A DNA stretch of 41,758 nucleotides, taken from Halorhabdus amylolytica. GTDB lineage: Archaea; Halobacteriota; Halobacteria; Halobacteriales; Haloarculaceae. The number at the start of each line of letters is the position of its first letter. Position 1 is the first letter of the stretch. The stretch spans positions 246,641-288,398 of the forward strand of contig NZ_SPQG01000001.1 of assembly GCF_004944975.1 (NCBI RefSeq), in the 5' to 3' direction. Shown here in pieces: positions 41,714-41,758 of this stretch. The notes beneath the pieces were generated by a model. It ran no database searches, was not told the DNA's origin, and worked only from the letters and a program-made list of their open reading frames with translations. The position numbers and the translations under genes were made by a program.

Positions 41714-41758
41714 ACGACGGCGCTTGCGCCGTCGTTTCCCCGAGCGCCGACGGCGCTC
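41714..41758. repeat. Two adjacent strong hairpins at the window edge
   Basis: ACGACGGCGC (41714-41723) and GCGCCGTCGT (41726-41735) form a perfect 10-bp inverted repeat with a TT loop, followed by TTT. GAGCGCCG (41742-41749) and CGGCGCTC (41751-41758) form a second perfect 8-bp repeat around one A. The window stops there. They could be a terminator for a gene entering from the right, or subterminal hairpins of an IS200/IS605-type element. Confidence 0.5.

Overview
The window is a stretch of chromosome from a haloarchaeon (class Halobacteria). The evidence is a very acidic, Asp/Glu-rich proteome, GC-rich sequence, archaeal information-processing genes (Pelota, GINS and PriS, RpoL, Rpb4/RpoF, L21e, EF-1alpha, EF-1beta, KsgA), halophile-specific small zinc-finger and DUF families, TATA/BRE promoters, and tRNA genes without an encoded CCA. 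I cannot assign a genus. Nearly all of it is intact, densely packed genes. There is no CRISPR array, rRNA operon, complete insertion sequence or prophage.

Layout. 1-2.2 kb: diadenylate cyclase dacZ coupled to an MscS-like channel, then a hexapeptide acyltransferase. 2.2-7.7 kb: an inorganic-carbon locus, with dabB-dabA (a carbonic-anhydrase-like subunit plus an NuoL-like membrane subunit), an Lrp-type regulator and a divergent beta-carbonic anhydrase. 7.7-8.4 kb: a VapBC toxin-antitoxin pair. 8.6-9.8 kb: archaeal shikimate kinase and chorismate mutase. 9.8-14.2 kb: a DUF5796-type protein, a 44-residue zinc finger, Pelota, a GAF histidine kinase, a PPOX-fold oxidoreductase and a metallo-beta-lactamase-fold hydrolase. 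14.6-17.3 kb: a leucyl-tRNA synthetase whose KMSKS loop and editing motifs are altered, probably a second (paralogous) LeuRS. 17.4-20.3 kb: a TetR regulator, a polyprenyl-synthase-like protein without the usual metal-binding aspartates, and a GlmU-like sugar nucleotidyltransferase. 20.5-22.8 kb: a Na+/solute symporter between a tiny membrane protein and an unknown protein, all three overlapping. 22.9-23.2 kb: tRNA-Glu beside decayed copies of its own 3' end. 23.3-26.6 kb: NYN nuclease, TatD-like hydrolase, UPF0173 hydrolase and a Tat-exported HtrA-type protease.

26.6-28.7 kb: priS and gins51 (replication). 28.9 kb: a truncated zinc-finger gene. 29.2-32.1 kb: a conserved operon rpl21e-rpoF-DUF655-ksgA-hemK2. 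32.1-33.0 kb: a four-CxxC zinc protein with ef1b, and rpoL. 33.2-36.8 kb: NhaC antiporter, a membrane-anchored zinc-ribbon/CAP protein, hisF and a small membrane protein. 37.1-38.9 kb: the tuf-rps10 operon followed by tRNA-Ala. 39.0-41.6 kb: an ACT-domain protein with homoserine dehydrogenase, and an aldo/keto reductase. The window ends in two strong hairpins that may belong to an element beyond the edge.

Two points stand out. One is the pairing of a DAB bicarbonate-accumulation system with its own regulator and carbonic anhydrase in an archaeon. The other is the leucyl-tRNA synthetase with a changed catalytic loop. Start codons were often moved downstream of the longest possible reading frame, on the basis of family length, ribosome-binding sites or promoter position; these choices are stated in each entry. 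All family calls come from recognising motifs by eye, without database searches.
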